Origin: CAZUZD01 sp964624465 | GTDB lineage: Bacteria > Planctomycetota > Planctomycetia > Isosphaerales > Isosphaeraceae | Direction: 5' to 3' | DNA length: 5,529 bases | Assembly (NCBI GenBank): GCA_964624465.1 | Contig: CAZUZD010000387.1 | Coordinates: 1-5,529 of the forward strand | Shown: one piece after another, positions 5,332 through 5,529 of the stretch | Layout of the letters: every line of letters begins with the position of its first letter | Position numbering within the stretch: the first letter of the stretch is position 1 | Translations under genes and position numbers: made by a program | Notes under the pieces: generated by a model | Told to the model about the DNA's origin: nothing | Database searches by the model: none | What the model saw: the letters and a program-made list of their open reading frames with translations, nothing else

Positions 5332-5529
5332 ATGCCGGATCACCCGCCCGAGAAGACCCCCGTCGCGCCGGAGGTCCGCACCATCAAGCAGCTGGTGCGG
5401 CTGATGCACGAGTACGGCCTCACCGCCGTCGACCTCATCGGCGAGCAGACGAAGATCCGCCTGCGCCGCGGCCATGCCGGTCCCACGACGACCGCCCCGG
5501 TCGCCGCCCCGGCCCCGCTGGCGGCCCCC
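5332..5529 (+). CDS. accB: Biotin carboxyl carrier protein of acetyl-CoA carboxylase, N-terminal part (truncated by window end)
   Basis: AccB carries the biotin that is carboxylated by AccC and then passes the carboxyl group to acetyl-CoA, the first committed step of fatty-acid synthesis. Only the first 66 residues are present and the frame is still open at the last base. They show the typical N-terminal helix-strand pattern (TIKQLVRLMHEYGLTAVDL at 17-35, then KIRLRRG at 41-47), followed by the start of the Ala/Pro-rich linker. The biotinyl domain with its lysine motif would lie beyond the window. The start is strongly supported by GGAG at 5321-5324, 7 nt before the ATG. accC is expected next but is not visible. 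The link to the upstream lip genes makes sense because octanoyl-ACP comes from this pathway. Confidence 0.88.
   Translation, partial: MPDHPPEKTPVAPEVRTIKQLVRLMHEYGLTAVDLIGEQTKIRLRRGHAGPTTTAPVAAPAPLAAP

Noticed and set aside
1..5529. tRNA, rRNA, CRISPR array, riboswitch, transposase or defence genes
   Set aside because: None was recognised on reading both strands; the repeats present are short REP-like or simple-sequence elements without CRISPR-like regular spacing.

Overview
The window looks like chromosomal DNA from a very GC-rich bacterium. Coding regions have almost exclusively G or C at third codon positions. The gene set and order (lipB, lipA, an M24B peptidase, accB) together with this composition suggest a planctomycete, perhaps of the Isosphaeraceae. 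That placement is inference from composition and protein style; there is no rRNA or other marker gene here.

Layout. Bases 1-270 are non-coding and hold a (CGAGT)3 run and three REP-like palindromic elements. Two of these form a perfect 35-bp inverted repeat with a 61-bp spacer, an arrangement resembling a REPIN. Two minus-strand genes follow: a four-helix membrane protein of the DUF4149/TMEM205-like type (271-954) and a classical-fold short-chain dehydrogenase/reductase (1224-1985). The 269-bp gap between them holds a strong GC hairpin past the SDR stop and a plausible sigma-70-type promoter for the membrane protein. A divergent control region (1986-2255) separates these from the plus-strand block.

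The plus-strand block is lipB-like (2256-2987), lipA (2962-3993, overlapping lipB by 26 nt), an Xaa-Pro peptidase of family M24B (4069-5169), and the 5' part of accB (5332 to the window end, cut off).

How the genes fit together. LipB and LipA form the endogenous lipoylation pathway: octanoyl transfer from acyl-carrier protein to lipoyl domains, then sulfur insertion. AccB is the biotin carrier of acetyl-CoA carboxylase, which feeds the fatty-acid synthesis that supplies octanoyl-ACP. The M24B peptidase next to accB recalls the pepP-like/efp/accB/accC neighbourhood of many bacteria, but efp is absent here.

The most notable observations are two enzymes with altered catalytic residues. The LipB homologue has neither the expected acyl-accepting cysteine nor the expected lysine, although the fold motifs and the canonical lipA partner are intact. 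The SDR keeps the cofactor motif, Ser and Lys but has Ile where the catalytic Tyr should be. No clearly new multi-gene system is visible; most of the window is housekeeping metabolism.
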